Origin: Bacillus sp. UNC41MFS5
GTDB taxonomy: Bacteria > Bacillota > Bacilli > Bacillales_B > DSM-18226
DNA length: 64,000 nucleotides
Reading direction: 5' to 3'
Assembly: GCF_000686805.1 (NCBI RefSeq)
Contig: NZ_JMLP01000005.1
Coordinates: forward strand, 120,307 to 184,306
Shown: piece after piece, positions 9,823 to 17,907 of the stretch
How positions within the stretch are numbered: position 1 is the stretch's first letter
Layout of the letters: each line of letters begins with the position of its first letter
Made by a program: the position numbers and the translations under genes
Notes under the pieces: generated by a model
The model's database searches: none
Told to the model about the DNA's origin: nothing
Seen by the model: only the letters and a program-made list of their open reading frames with translations

Positions 9823-10934
9823 TTTAGATTATCAGGGTTTAACACTTCTAATTCGGGAAGAACAAATAGGCCATCTTTTCGAATTAAGACATCGTCAAAG
9901 TAGATTTCTCCACCGCCATACTCCGGCCGCTGAATATTAACCATATCCCAGTGAATATTGGAATGGTTGCCATTAAAGGCATCATCATAACATTGCCCAG
10001 GTGTAAAATGGAAGCTGCCAGCAATTTTTTCATCGAACAAGATATCTTGCATTGGATTAAGGATAAATGGATTAACGCCAATGGCAAATTCTCCAATATA
10101 CCGCGCACCTTCATCAGTATCAAAGATTTTATTAATCCGACTAGAATCATTTGACTCTGCTTCAACAATCTTTCCATCTCGGAAGGTTAACTTCACATTT
10201 TCAAACGTAAACCCTTGGTATGGTGATGGGGTGTTATACGTAATTACGCCATTGACAGAGTCGCGAACAGGGGCCGTATAGACCTCACCGTCAGGAATAT
10301 TTAATCGTCCTGCACATTTTATGGCTGGTATATCCTTAATTGAAAAGCTAAGGTCTGTTCCTGGACCTGTGATTCGTACTTTGTCTGTTCGGTCCATTAG
10401 CTCTTTCAGACTGTCCATTGCTTTATCCATTTTTCCGTAATCGAGGTTACAAACATCAAAATAAAAGTCTTCAAATGCCTCTGTACTCATCTTAGCTAAT
10501 TGAGCCATGGAAGAAGTTGGGTAGCGAAGGACAACCCATTTTGTCTTTGGAACACGAATGTCGCGATGAACTTTTTTACCAATCGTATTTCCGTGGATTT
10601 TCATTTTATCATCTGGGACATCGGATTGTTCACTGATGTTATCACCGGAACGAAGACCTATGTATGCATCCATTTTACTCATTACATTTGCTTCGAATTC
10701 GGCCATCATGTTAAATTGCTCTTCTTGTGCTCCGAATAGGAGTGAACGGTCTACCTGATGGTCCTTTAACAGCACAAATGGGTATCCCCCGGCTAAGTAG
10801 GCTTCCTTTACGAGGGCGGTCACAAGCTCACGCTGCAGCCCGAAGTTCTCAATTAAAACCTTTTCTCCTTTTTGAAGCTGGACCGAATAATTAATTAAGT
10901 TTTTTGCTAGTTTCTCAATACGAGGATCTTTCAT
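9819..10934 (-). CDS. ampS: M29 family aminopeptidase (AmpS/PepS-like)
   Basis: A 371-residue metalloaminopeptidase of the thermophilic M29 family (AmpS, PepS), which releases N-terminal amino acids from peptides in the cytoplasm. Typical family features are the N-terminal NYSVQLQKGEKVLIE segment, the central ITGPGTDL block, the PDGEVYTAP motif and the C-terminal metal region NGNHSNIHWDMV with downstream aspartates. The ATG follows GGAGGCGTAAAG on the minus strand. It is inserted between murC and ytxG, not its B. subtilis position as I remember it. Confidence 0.88.
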   Translation of the reverse strand: MKDPRIEKLAKNLINYSVQLQKGEKVLIENFGLQRELVTALVKEAYLAGGYPFVLLKDHQVDRSLLFGAQEEQFNMMAEFEANVMSKMDAYIGLRSGDNISEQSDVPDDKMKIHGNTIGKKVHRDIRVPKTKWVVLRYPTSSMAQLAKMSTEAFEDFYFDVCNLDYGKMDKAMDSLKELMDRTDKVRITGPGTDLSFSIKDIPAIKCAGRLNIPDGEVYTAPVRDSVNGVITYNTPSPYQGFTFENVKLTFRDGKIVEAESNDSSRINKIFDTDEGARYIGEFAIGVNPFILNPMQDILFDEKIAGSFHFTPGQCYDDAFNGNHSNIHWDMVNIQRPEYGGGEIYFDDVLIRKDGLFVLPELEVLNPDNLK

Positions 10935-11051
10935 TCTTTACGCCTCCAACAAAAAATTATGTTCTTACTAACATATTGTAACCGAATCAAGCCTTAAAGT
11001 TGAAAAATAAAACTATAGTGGCCATACATGTTGAAATTTTTTAAAGAAACG

Positions 11052-11079
11052 GCAGGAAAAGAGGACAAAAATATGGAAG
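11052..11079 (+). promoter_or_regulatory. candidate sigma-H-type promoter of ytxGHJ
   Basis: GCAGGAAAA fits the sigma-H -35 (RNAGGAWWW); 12 bases later ATGGAAG matches six of seven positions of the -10 RNNGAAT. It lies about 80 bases before ytxG. The B. subtilis ytxGHJ operon is known to be sigma-H and sigma-B dependent, which supports the reading. Confidence 0.45.
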
Positions 11080-11158
11080 TAGTATAAGATAATTAGCGAG
11101 GTTTATATCTTTCCTGGATGGGATATACATATTGATAGGATTAAGGCGGAGGTGCACG

Positions 11159-11620
11159 ATGCAAATAATTTTATATTTAAGCGTAGCCTTGATAGCAATC
11201 GCGTTTTTTGTGCTTGTCATCTTTTTATCGACAACACTCAAATCATTTCAAGTTACACTTACAAGCGTTTCGAAAACATTAACTGGATTAGAAAAACAGT
11301 TGGATGGAGTAACAGCTGAAACGACCATACTTTTACAAAAAACAAACGCATTAGCTGATGACCTAAAAGAGAAAACTGAAAGTTTGACTAGTGTGGTTGA
11401 AGCGGTAAAAGACGTGGGCACAACAGTCACTAAATTTAATGGAACACTAAAAAATATTACCAAATCAGTGGACAACCAAGTTGAGGAAAGCAAAGAAAAA
11501 ATTTCGCAAATTGTGCAATGGAGTAATGTCATCCTGGAATTAAAGGATAAATGGCAGGCAAGAAAGCAATCAAAAAATGAGATTAGCTTAAGTGAGGGTA
11601 AGAAGGTTAGATCACATTAG
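11159..11620 (+). CDS. ytxG: DUF948 general stress protein YtxG
   Basis: A 153-residue DUF948 protein with one N-terminal transmembrane helix (about residues 3-25) followed by a long amphipathic, coiled-coil-prone region rich in Thr/Val/Lys. It belongs to the YtxG stress-protein family; its molecular role is unknown. The ATG at 11159 has GGCGGAGG at good spacing, and upstream in-frame codons would add an unlikely charged leader. First gene of a ytxG-ytxH-ytxJ cluster (22 bases to ytxH). Confidence 0.87.
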   Translation: MQIILYLSVALIAIAFFVLVIFLSTTLKSFQVTLTSVSKTLTGLEKQLDGVTAETTILLQKTNALADDLKEKTESLTSVVEAVKDVGTTVTKFNGTLKNITKSVDNQVEESKEKISQIVQWSNVILELKDKWQARKQSKNEISLSEGKKVRSH

Positions 11621-11642
11621 AAAATAGAGGAGGAATTTGAAG

Positions 11643-12140
11643 ATGTCAAATAGGGAATTTGATTCAAGAGAGACGAATCAAACTCGAAATGAGGGGTCAT
11701 CTAATAGTTTTCTGCTTGGTGCAATTATTGGAGGAGTTGTTGGTGCTGCTACAGCACTCTTTTTGGCTCCCAAGTCGGGAAAAGATCTGCGGAATACGTT
11801 TAGTAACCAAGCTGGTTCCATTATCGATAAGACATCGACAATAAGAGAAAATGTAATGAGCAAAAGTAATGAATTAGTCTCCAAAAGTTCCTCCCTGTCC
11901 CAAGGGATTGTCCTGCAATCTACCGGACTTTTGGATAAGGTAAAAGGAAAAGTAACAAACCAAGGCGAACGGGAAGATGATGAATCAGAATCAACATATA
12001 TTCCTATTCAAACCTTGAAAGAAAAGAGTAAAGCAAAGAAATCCATCGAAATTGGAACCCTAGATAGCACTGAAATAAGACGAAAACTTGAAGAAGCTGA
12101 AAAGGCATTAGCCGAGGAAGAAAATAAGGTCAAACTTTAA
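11643..12140 (+). CDS. ytxH: YtxH-like general stress protein
   Basis: A protein of about 165 residues with the YtxH (Gly-zipper-like) hydrophobic segment SFLLGAIIGGVVGAATALFLAPKSGKDLR near residues 21-50. This is the hallmark of the family: a membrane-inserting helix ending in APKSGKE/D. The remainder is a charged helical tail. The ATG at 11643 follows GAGGAGG by 9 bases; a TTG six bases earlier is too close. It is part of the ytxGHJ stress operon and its biochemical function is unknown. Confidence 0.88.
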   Translation: MSNREFDSRETNQTRNEGSSNSFLLGAIIGGVVGAATALFLAPKSGKDLRNTFSNQAGSIIDKTSTIRENVMSKSNELVSKSSSLSQGIVLQSTGLLDKVKGKVTNQGEREDDESESTYIPIQTLKEKSKAKKSIEIGTLDSTEIRRKLEEAEKALAEEENKVKL

Positions 12141-12177
12141 AAAACATGGATGAGTTGAATCAGTTTATTTGTGATAG

Positions 12178-12210
12178 AAACGGTGGAGTGATAAAATTAC
12201 TTCACCGTTT
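12178..12210 (+). other. intercistronic hairpin between ytxH and ytxJ
   Basis: A 12-bp stem (AAACGGTGGAGT with ACTTCACCGTTT, two G-T-type pairs at most, loop of 9) ends 10 bases before the ytxJ ribosome-binding site and is followed by ATTTCATTTTT. It may be a partial terminator or an mRNA-processing or stability element that sets ytxJ expression relative to ytxGH. Confidence 0.55.
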
Positions 12211-12235
12211 ATTTCATTTTTGGAGGAATGTACAC

Positions 12236-12568
12236 ATGTTAGAGAAAATCGATTCCATAGAACAATTTGATGAAGTATTAAAAAAGGAAAGTAAGTTCTT
12301 TCTTTTAAAGCACAGTTTAACATGTCCAATTAGCCACGCGGCTTACAAGGAATATGAAAAGTTTGCAAATGAAAATCAGTCTGTACCTACATATTTCCTA
12401 GCCGTTCAGGATTCCCGTCCATTGTCTAATGAAGTGGCAGAAAAATTCCAAATCAAACATGAATCGCCGCAAACGATCCTGTTTTCAAATGGGGAGCCAT
12501 TATGGAATGCTTCCCACTGGAAAATTACAAGCCGTTCCTTAACAGGTGCTGTTGGTGAGAATCAATAA
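12236..12568 (+). CDS. ytxJ: bacillithiol-system redox protein YtxJ (BrxC-type)
   Basis: A 110-residue thioredoxin-fold protein of the YtxJ/BrxC family, proposed to act as a monothiol bacilliredoxin or bacillithiol-dependent reductase. The active-site segment TCPIS near residue 31 carries the conserved single cysteine, and the ESPQTILF cis-proline region follows. The ATG at 12236 has TTTTGGAGG upstream; the longer frame begins in the intercistronic hairpin and is unlikely. Third gene of ytxGHJ. Confidence 0.87.
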   Translation: MLEKIDSIEQFDEVLKKESKFFLLKHSLTCPISHAAYKEYEKFANENQSVPTYFLAVQDSRPLSNEVAEKFQIKHESPQTILFSNGEPLWNASHWKITSRSLTGAVGENQ

Positions 12569-12668
12569 ATCCATTAAAGTTTTCGTTAAATGTACTAGCT
12601 GATTTCGTTCTATTATCACATAAAATACTTTAGCGCTTAAAAGCGTTTAACCATTAAAGAAAAAATTA

Positions 12669-12697
12669 GTGACAAATAAAAACATATCCGATATAAT
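12669..12697 (+). promoter_or_regulatory. candidate sigma-A promoter of aroA
   Basis: GTGACA and TATAAT are separated by exactly 17 bases, 125 bases upstream of the aroA start. The resulting leader of about 115 bases contains no riboswitch that I recognise. Confidence 0.6.
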
Positions 12698-12821
12698 AAG
12701 CCTAATTATAAAAATGTAAATATTTGAGTGTACACGTTTAGCTTTTCACAAAAGAACATATATGCATTCAGACCTTTTTAAAGGGAGATCTGTTTAGCAA
12801 AGGAAAAGGCGGGGACGAAGG

Positions 12822-13901
12822 ATGGGCAAAAAAATCGAATTAGAACAATTGAGGGCACGGGTCGATGAGCTAAACTTAGAATTGTTAAGGTTAATTAATG
12901 AGAGAGCACAGCTAGTTTCGGATATTGGCCGGGTGAAAGAAAACCAAGGTGTGTACCGTTACGACCCAGTGCGTGAAAGAAAGATGCTTGATAAAATAAA
13001 AGAGCATAATGATGGTCCTTTTGAAAATTCGACGATTGATCATATTTTTAAAGAGATTTTTAAAGCAGGTCTTGACCTCCAACAGGATGACCATAGTAAG
13101 GCATTGCTCGTCTCTAGAAAAAGACAGCCAGAAGATACCATTGTTACATTAAAGGGTGAAAAAATAGGCGATGGAAAGCCTCACTTTGTATTCGGTCCGT
13201 GTGCAGTTGAATCATATGAACAAGTAGCAACTGTAGCGAGATCCATGCAAGAAAAAGGCTTAAAGCTTCTTCGTGGCGGTGCTTATAAACCAAGAACTTC
13301 TCCTTACGATTTCCAAGGGTTAGGGGTAGAAGGCTTAAAAATCCTAAAACGTGTCGCTAAGGAATTCGATATGGCAGTAATCAGTGAAATTGTCAGCCCT
13401 GCCGATATAGAAATGGCGATTGATTATATCGATGTCATTCAAATTGGGGCACGAAATATGCAGAACTTTGAATTGTTAAAAGCAGCCGGTTCTGTAAATA
13501 AACCTGTATTGTTAAAAAGAGGGATTGCGGCAACAATCGAAGAATTTATTAATGCTGCCGAGTACATTGCGTCACAGGGGAATAGCCAAATTATTCTTTG
13601 TGAACGAGGCATAAGAACGTACGAACGCGCCACAAGAAACACTCTAGATATTTCAGCGGTACCGATTTTAAAGCAAGAGACACATTTACCTGTCATGGTT
13701 GACGTAACACATTCTACTGGTAGAAGAGACCTGTTATTACCATGTGCGAAAGCTGCTATTGCAATTGGTGCAGATGGTGTGATGGCGGAGGTACATCCAG
13801 ATCCAGCTGTAGCACTTTCTGATCAAAAGCAGCAAATGGATCTTAATCAGTTTGATAAATTCTATAACGAACTGCTTGCATCCAACTATGTTCGCGTCTA
13901 A
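12822..13901 (+). CDS. aroA: bifunctional chorismate mutase / DAHP synthase AroA
   Basis: The protein fuses an N-terminal AroQ-type chorismate mutase (residues 1-90, with [23 protein letters not shown]) to a DAHP synthase of the KDO8P-synthase-like class (residues 95-359). The synthase shows [23 protein letters not shown], the ILCERGIRT block and DVTHSTGRR. It condenses phosphoenolpyruvate with erythrose 4-phosphate at the head of the shikimate pathway. The mutase domain serves as the feedback-sensing element for prephenate/chorismate in Bacillus. The 359-residue length is typical. It stands alone between ytxJ and ccpA, as in B. subtilis. Confidence 0.94.
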   Translation: MGKKIELEQLRARVDELNLELLRLINERAQLVSDIGRVKENQGVYRYDPVRERKMLDKIKEHNDGPFENSTIDHIFKEIFKAGLDLQQDDHSKALLVSRKRQPEDTIVTLKGEKIGDGKPHFVFGPCAVESYEQVATVARSMQEKGLKLLRGGAYKPRTSPYDFQGLGVEGLKILKRVAKEFDMAVISEIVSPADIEMAIDYIDVIQIGARNMQNFELLKAAGSVNKPVLLKRGIAATIEEFINAAEYIASQGNSQIILCERGIRTYERATRNTLDISAVPILKQETHLPVMVDVTHSTGRRDLLLPCAKAAIAIGADGVMAEVHPDPAVALSDQKQQMDLNQFDKFYNELLASNYVRV

Positions 13902-13921
13902 TTGTAAGAAAATATGATTTA

Positions 13922-13956
13922 AAACCTTCTGCATTTTCATTGCAGGAGGTTTTTTT
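13922..13956 (+). terminator. intrinsic terminator of aroA
   Basis: The stem AACCTTCTGCA with TGCAGGAGGTT (one mismatch) is followed by TTTTTT. Confidence 0.85.
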
Positions 13957-14148
13957 GATAATATTTAGTTATTTTGCATAAAATGTTGACAAATGCAATT
14001 GCGGCTTTTCCCTTCTTGTCGTATGATTAAATACATATTAAAGATTGTTTACGTTCTCACAAACAAAAACAAAAAACTAATGATTAAGTTTATACAACCT
14101 GTTGTAAAATAATGAAAACGATGATCGTTCTAGGAGAGTGTATTTTAG

Positions 14149-15147
14149 GTGAATATTACAATTTATGATGTTGCAAGAGAAGCAAATGTTTCGATGGCTA
14201 CGGTTTCCCGTGTAGTAAACGGAAATCCGAACGTTAAACCAGTAACAAGGAAAAAAGTGTTAGAAGTAATTGAAAGACTAGGCTATCGTCCGAACGCTGT
14301 GGCAAGAGGATTGGCTAGTAAAAAAACAACAACTGTCGGGGTAATTATTCCTGATATCTCAAATATCTTTTTTGCAGAATTGGCTCGTGGGATTGAAGAT
14401 ATTGCGACGATGTATAAGTACAACATCATTTTAAGCAATTCAGACCAAAACAAAGACAAGGAATTACATTTGCTCAATACAATGCTTGGCAAACAAGTGG
14501 ACGGGCTAGTATTCATGGGTGGCAATATTACAGCTGACCATGTCGAGGAATTTGAAAAATCACCTGTACCGATTGTGCTTGCGGGTTCAATTGAAGAATC
14601 GAACACGATCCCTTCCGTGAATATTGATTATGAGGAAGCAGTATATGACTCCATCAAGGAATTTATCGAAAAAGGTCATAAGAATATTGCTTTTGTCGTG
14701 GGTCCACTCCATGAACCTAAGAATACAATCAAGAAACTGAGAGGGTATCAAAGGGCATTACAAGAAGCCGGTATTGCTTATAATGAGGAGCTTATTGTGG
14801 AAGGTGATTATACTTACGACTCTGGGATTGAAGCAATCGAAAGACTACTGGAAATCTCAGCTAGACCTACGGCGATCTTGGTTGGTTCTGATGAAATGGC
14901 TCTTGGAGTTGTGCACGGTGCAGAGGACAAAGGCTATAAAATCCCTGAGGATTTTGAGGTAATCACATCTGATAATACAAGGCTGTCACTGATGGTGCGT
15001 CCGCAATTAACAACCATCGTTCAGCCGTTATATGATATTGGGGCGGTTGCGATGCGACTCTTAACCAAATTGATGAACAAAGAAAAGGTGTCAGACCAAA
15101 TTGTGGTTCTCCCACACCGGATTGAACACCGTCGATCAACAAAATAA
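14149..15147 (+). CDS. ccpA: catabolite control protein A, CcpA
   Basis: A LacI/GalR-family regulator that, with HPr-Ser46-P, binds cre sites to control carbon catabolite repression and overflow metabolism. The 332 residues start with the HTH and hinge ([21 protein letters not shown], then [14 protein letters not shown]) and continue into the periplasmic-binding-protein-like core. The start is GTG, with GGAGAG 8-12 bases upstream; this N-terminus matches the family exactly. Its likely targets within this window include acsA, ackA, the methionine gamma-lyase gene and the symporter, all of which carry cre-like boxes. Confidence 0.95.
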   Translation: MNITIYDVAREANVSMATVSRVVNGNPNVKPVTRKKVLEVIERLGYRPNAVARGLASKKTTTVGVIIPDISNIFFAELARGIEDIATMYKYNIILSNSDQNKDKELHLLNTMLGKQVDGLVFMGGNITADHVEEFEKSPVPIVLAGSIEESNTIPSVNIDYEEAVYDSIKEFIEKGHKNIAFVVGPLHEPKNTIKKLRGYQRALQEAGIAYNEELIVEGDYTYDSGIEAIERLLEISARPTAILVGSDEMALGVVHGAEDKGYKIPEDFEVITSDNTRLSLMVRPQLTTIVQPLYDIGAVAMRLLTKLMNKEKVSDQIVVLPHRIEHRRSTK

Positions 15148-15153
15148 TCGGTA

Positions 15154-15190
15154 AGATGGGTTGACCAAACTTGGTCAACCCATCTTTTTA
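15154..15190. terminator. bidirectional terminator between ccpA and acuC
   Basis: A perfect 13-bp stem AGATGGGTTGACC with GGTCAACCCATCT (short AAACTT loop) is followed by TTTTTAT; it serves the two convergent genes. Confidence 0.9.
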
Positions 15191-16360
15191 TACCGATTCA
15201 CTTTTTTGCTGGCTTCTAATTGGGTAGAGTGCTTTTTCAAGGGTTAATAAATTCTTTTCGGTTATCTCTGCTTTTCTTGGGATGGGGGTATATAAGTTTT
15301 CTGGATCGTCCCATTCTTTTGGTAATCCTACAGGAGCTTCTTTTTGCCAAGTATCTAGCCATTCTTGAGGTAAACTGCCATAACAGTTTGAGTTTTCAGT
15401 CATCCCAAGCCAAATAAGAGCCCACGCTCTCGGTACCACCCGCCAGATATCATAACCGCCGCCGCCTACAGCAATCCATTTTCCATTACAATATTGATGG
15501 GCGATTTCATGGGCTAGTCTAGGTATTTCACGATAGGTTTTCATGGTTGAAGAAAGATGTGTTAATGGGTCCAAAAAATGAGAATCTGCACCATTTTGGG
15601 TAAGGATCACATCGGGTCTAAAAAAATCTGCTACTTCTCTAAGAGCATGTGTATAGGCGTAAAGCCAAGATTCATCTTCGGTAAATGCATCAACGGGTAC
15701 GTTAAATGAATAACCATAGCCCACCCCTTGTCCGCGTTCATTTACATTGCCAGTGCCAGGGAATAAATATCTTCCTGTCTCATGGATGGACAGTGTGCAC
15801 ACCTTTGGATCATCGTAGAAGGACCATTGAACCCCGTCTCCATGATGAGCATCTGTATCAACGTATAAAACACGAGCATTAAATTTTTCCTGTAAATATT
15901 TGATGGCGACCGAACTGTCATTATACACGCAAAATCCTGACGCTTTTCCTCTGAATCCGTGATGTAACCCACCGCCTAAATGGAGAGCATGCTGGGCCTT
16001 ACCTGTCATAACTTGATCGACGGCTGTTAGTGTCCCTCCAACAAGTAGGGCGCTCGCTTCATGCATGTTTGGGAATATAGGGGTATCTTCTGTTCCGAGA
16101 CCATAGTTTTCTGCTATATCTGGAGACAATTGACCATTGCCTGCTTTTTTGACTGCTTCTATGTAACTCAGGTCGTGAATTAACGCTAGCTCTTCATCAG
16201 TGGCTATCCTTGGCGGGATGACATTTTCTGAATGAAGCACATTCATCTTTTCTAATAAGTCCACTGTTAATTTAAGCCGGAATTGGTCAAAAGGATGCTG
16301 ATTACTGAATTTATATTTCAGCAGCTCATCTGAAAATACGAAGGAACACTTATCACTCAT
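15188..16360 (-). CDS. acuC: acetoin utilization deacetylase AcuC
   Basis: A class I/II histone-deacetylase-fold protein (390 residues) that removes the acetyl group placed on acetyl-CoA synthetase by AcuA, so restoring AcsA activity. Catalytic features are visible: LHLGGGLHHGF (tandem His) near residue 140, VDTDAHHGDGVQ (zinc ligands Asp and His) near 170, and the C-terminal GGGGYD loop. It is the last gene of acuA-acuB-acuC and its ATG overlaps the acuB stop by 4 bases, indicating translational coupling. Confidence 0.94.
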   Translation of the reverse strand: MSDKCSFVFSDELLKYKFSNQHPFDQFRLKLTVDLLEKMNVLHSENVIPPRIATDEELALIHDLSYIEAVKKAGNGQLSPDIAENYGLGTEDTPIFPNMHEASALLVGGTLTAVDQVMTGKAQHALHLGGGLHHGFRGKASGFCVYNDSSVAIKYLQEKFNARVLYVDTDAHHGDGVQWSFYDDPKVCTLSIHETGRYLFPGTGNVNERGQGVGYGYSFNVPVDAFTEDESWLYAYTHALREVADFFRPDVILTQNGADSHFLDPLTHLSSTMKTYREIPRLAHEIAHQYCNGKWIAVGGGGYDIWRVVPRAWALIWLGMTENSNCYGSLPQEWLDTWQKEAPVGLPKEWDDPENLYTPIPRKAEITEKNLLTLEKALYPIRSQQKSESV

Positions 16361-17004
16361 ATTGAAATCCCCGGGAGATTAGGCCAAAGCACTTGAAAAC
16401 CTGCCTGTTTAAGATCGTGAATTAACACAGTAGGATTCATTGTCTGTATTCTAATCACAAGTATTTTAAACTGATCATCCAACTTATCAGGGTAGACGAG
16501 GACACTCAGAATATTTGCATTCCGATTCTTAATCACAGTGGTTATTTCACTAAGTTTACCGGCAAGATTAGGGACCTTGATCTCAATTTGAGAACCTGGC
16601 TGATGGGCCCCCGTTAATTCCACCATTGTCCGAAGTAAATCTGTTTCAGTCACGATTCCGACCAATTCTCGGTTATTTATGATAGGAAGACAACTGATTT
16701 TATGCTCATAAAAAACGCCAGCTACTTCCTCTACAAAATCTAAGGGATGCCCGGTAATAACGTTTCGCTCCATAATTGCGTTAAGTGGTTTTTTCATATC
16801 TTCTGGATGCTCATTCGCATGGAAAATAGAGGGAGTTGCTTCATGGATTTTTGCCACTGTTAAAAGGCCCACTAAATGTTTTTCCTGGTTGATAATAGGG
16901 ATATGGCGTATTTTTCTTGACTCCATTAATTGAATGGCATCTGCAATGGTATCTGTCGGAAGAAGTGTGGCGACATCTGTTTTCATGATTTGTTCTATTA
17001 TCAT
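16357..17004 (-). CDS. acuB: AcuB: tandem CBS domains plus ACT domain
   Basis: A 215-residue protein with two CBS domains (about residues 7-55 and 78-125) and a C-terminal ACT-like domain (about 137-205, IEIKVPNLAGKLSEIT). Such CBS pairs bind adenine nucleotides; the role in the acu operon is presumed regulatory but is not biochemically settled to my knowledge. It overlaps acuC by 4 bases and follows acuA by 47 bases. The ATG has AGGAGGATG upstream. Confidence 0.93.
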   Translation of the reverse strand: MIIEQIMKTDVATLLPTDTIADAIQLMESRKIRHIPIINQEKHLVGLLTVAKIHEATPSIFHANEHPEDMKKPLNAIMERNVITGHPLDFVEEVAGVFYEHKISCLPIINNRELVGIVTETDLLRTMVELTGAHQPGSQIEIKVPNLAGKLSEITTVIKNRNANILSVLVYPDKLDDQFKILVIRIQTMNPTVLIHDLKQAGFQVLWPNLPGISI

Positions 17005-17051
17005 TTGAACATCCTCCTTAGCTTAAGTATTTAACATGAACAAAAATTGAG

Positions 17052-17684
17052 TTAGTACATAAATCGGTTCATAAATCTAAGCCGATCAAATTTTTGAATG
17101 GTTTCTCGATCGATTCTTTTCCCCATCCGTGCCATGAGACAGTTGGCAGGGTGCGAGCAAATTTCAGGATCATCGGTTGCATACCATTCAAGACCACCCG
17201 CATTCATCATTTTTTCCATAATTTTCCGGTACTCCCACACATTCAATTTGGTCCCTTTTAAATCCCAGTGCCAATAATATTCAGTCGTGATGATGAGGTA
17301 ATCTTCCATCGCATCATCCATCATGCCGACTATGAGCAGATTTTTACCAACAGAACATCCTCTATATTTTGGAATGACTTCAATCGCACCTAATTCGATT
17401 AAATTTTCAATTTTGCCCTCTGACCATCGTTCAAGCGGATCAGGGTATAGAAAGGTTACATAACCAACAATGGTATTTTGATGTCTGGCAATAATAATTC
17501 TGCCTTCTGTAAGGTTTGCTATTCCAATTAAGGCCTGATGCTGCTGTGTTGGCTGGCGAAAGGCTATAAGGTCTTCGTGGAAATCGAAGCCTGCTAGTTT
17601 ATCTGCAGTAATAGGTCCTTCAACAATTAAAGAACCATGAGGTGTTTTTAATTGTTTGGCATTGTATGTCTTTTTGTGTTCCAT
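17052..17684 (-). CDS. acuA: protein acetyltransferase AcuA
   Basis: A GNAT-family N-acetyltransferase (210 residues) that acetylates the active-site lysine of acetyl-CoA synthetase and so switches it off. The acetyl-CoA-binding region reads VIPKYRGCSVGKNLL near residues 105-119. It heads the minus-strand acuABC operon and is divergent from its target gene acsA, an arrangement conserved in Bacillus. The start ATG follows an AGGTAGGTGACC segment. Confidence 0.93.
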   Translation of the reverse strand: MEHKKTYNAKQLKTPHGSLIVEGPITADKLAGFDFHEDLIAFRQPTQQHQALIGIANLTEGRIIIARHQNTIVGYVTFLYPDPLERWSEGKIENLIELGAIEVIPKYRGCSVGKNLLIVGMMDDAMEDYLIITTEYYWHWDLKGTKLNVWEYRKIMEKMMNAGGLEWYATDDPEICSHPANCLMARMGKRIDRETIQKFDRLRFMNRFMY

Positions 17685-17763
17685 ACGGTCACCTACCTTG
17701 GGAAAATCAATCCATATTAATTCTATTATACATAAAATCTATCAATGATAAGTAACTTCACAA

Positions 17764-17778
17764 AATTTTCTGTAAGAT
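17764..17778. promoter_or_regulatory. possible CodY box between acuA and acsA
   Basis: AATTTTCTGTAAGAT matches the CodY consensus AATTTTCWGAAAATT at 12 of 15 positions. It lies in the divergent acuA/acsA region, where CodY control would make metabolic sense, but AT-rich DNA produces such matches by chance. Confidence 0.3.
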
Positions 17779-17846
17779 AAAAATAATATTTTCTAGGCAT
17801 TTAGTAAGTAAAAATAAAAAATACATATAATTTACTTTTTAAAAAA

Positions 17847-17875
17847 TTGCGAATAGTATATATTTGTAATATAGT
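17847..17875 (+). promoter_or_regulatory. candidate sigma-A promoter of acsA
   Basis: TTGCGA and TATAGT are separated by 17 bases, about 33 bases before the acsA start codon, placing the cre-like box just downstream of the transcription start. Confidence 0.5.
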
Positions 17876-17907
17876 AATTTTAACATTAGGTCAAAGGGGG
17901 AGATTGA

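Noticed and set aside
14113..14126. TGAAAACGATGATC, a cre-like sequence just upstream of ccpA
   Set aside because: It lacks the terminal CA and the dyad symmetry of a cre; I cannot distinguish it from chance.
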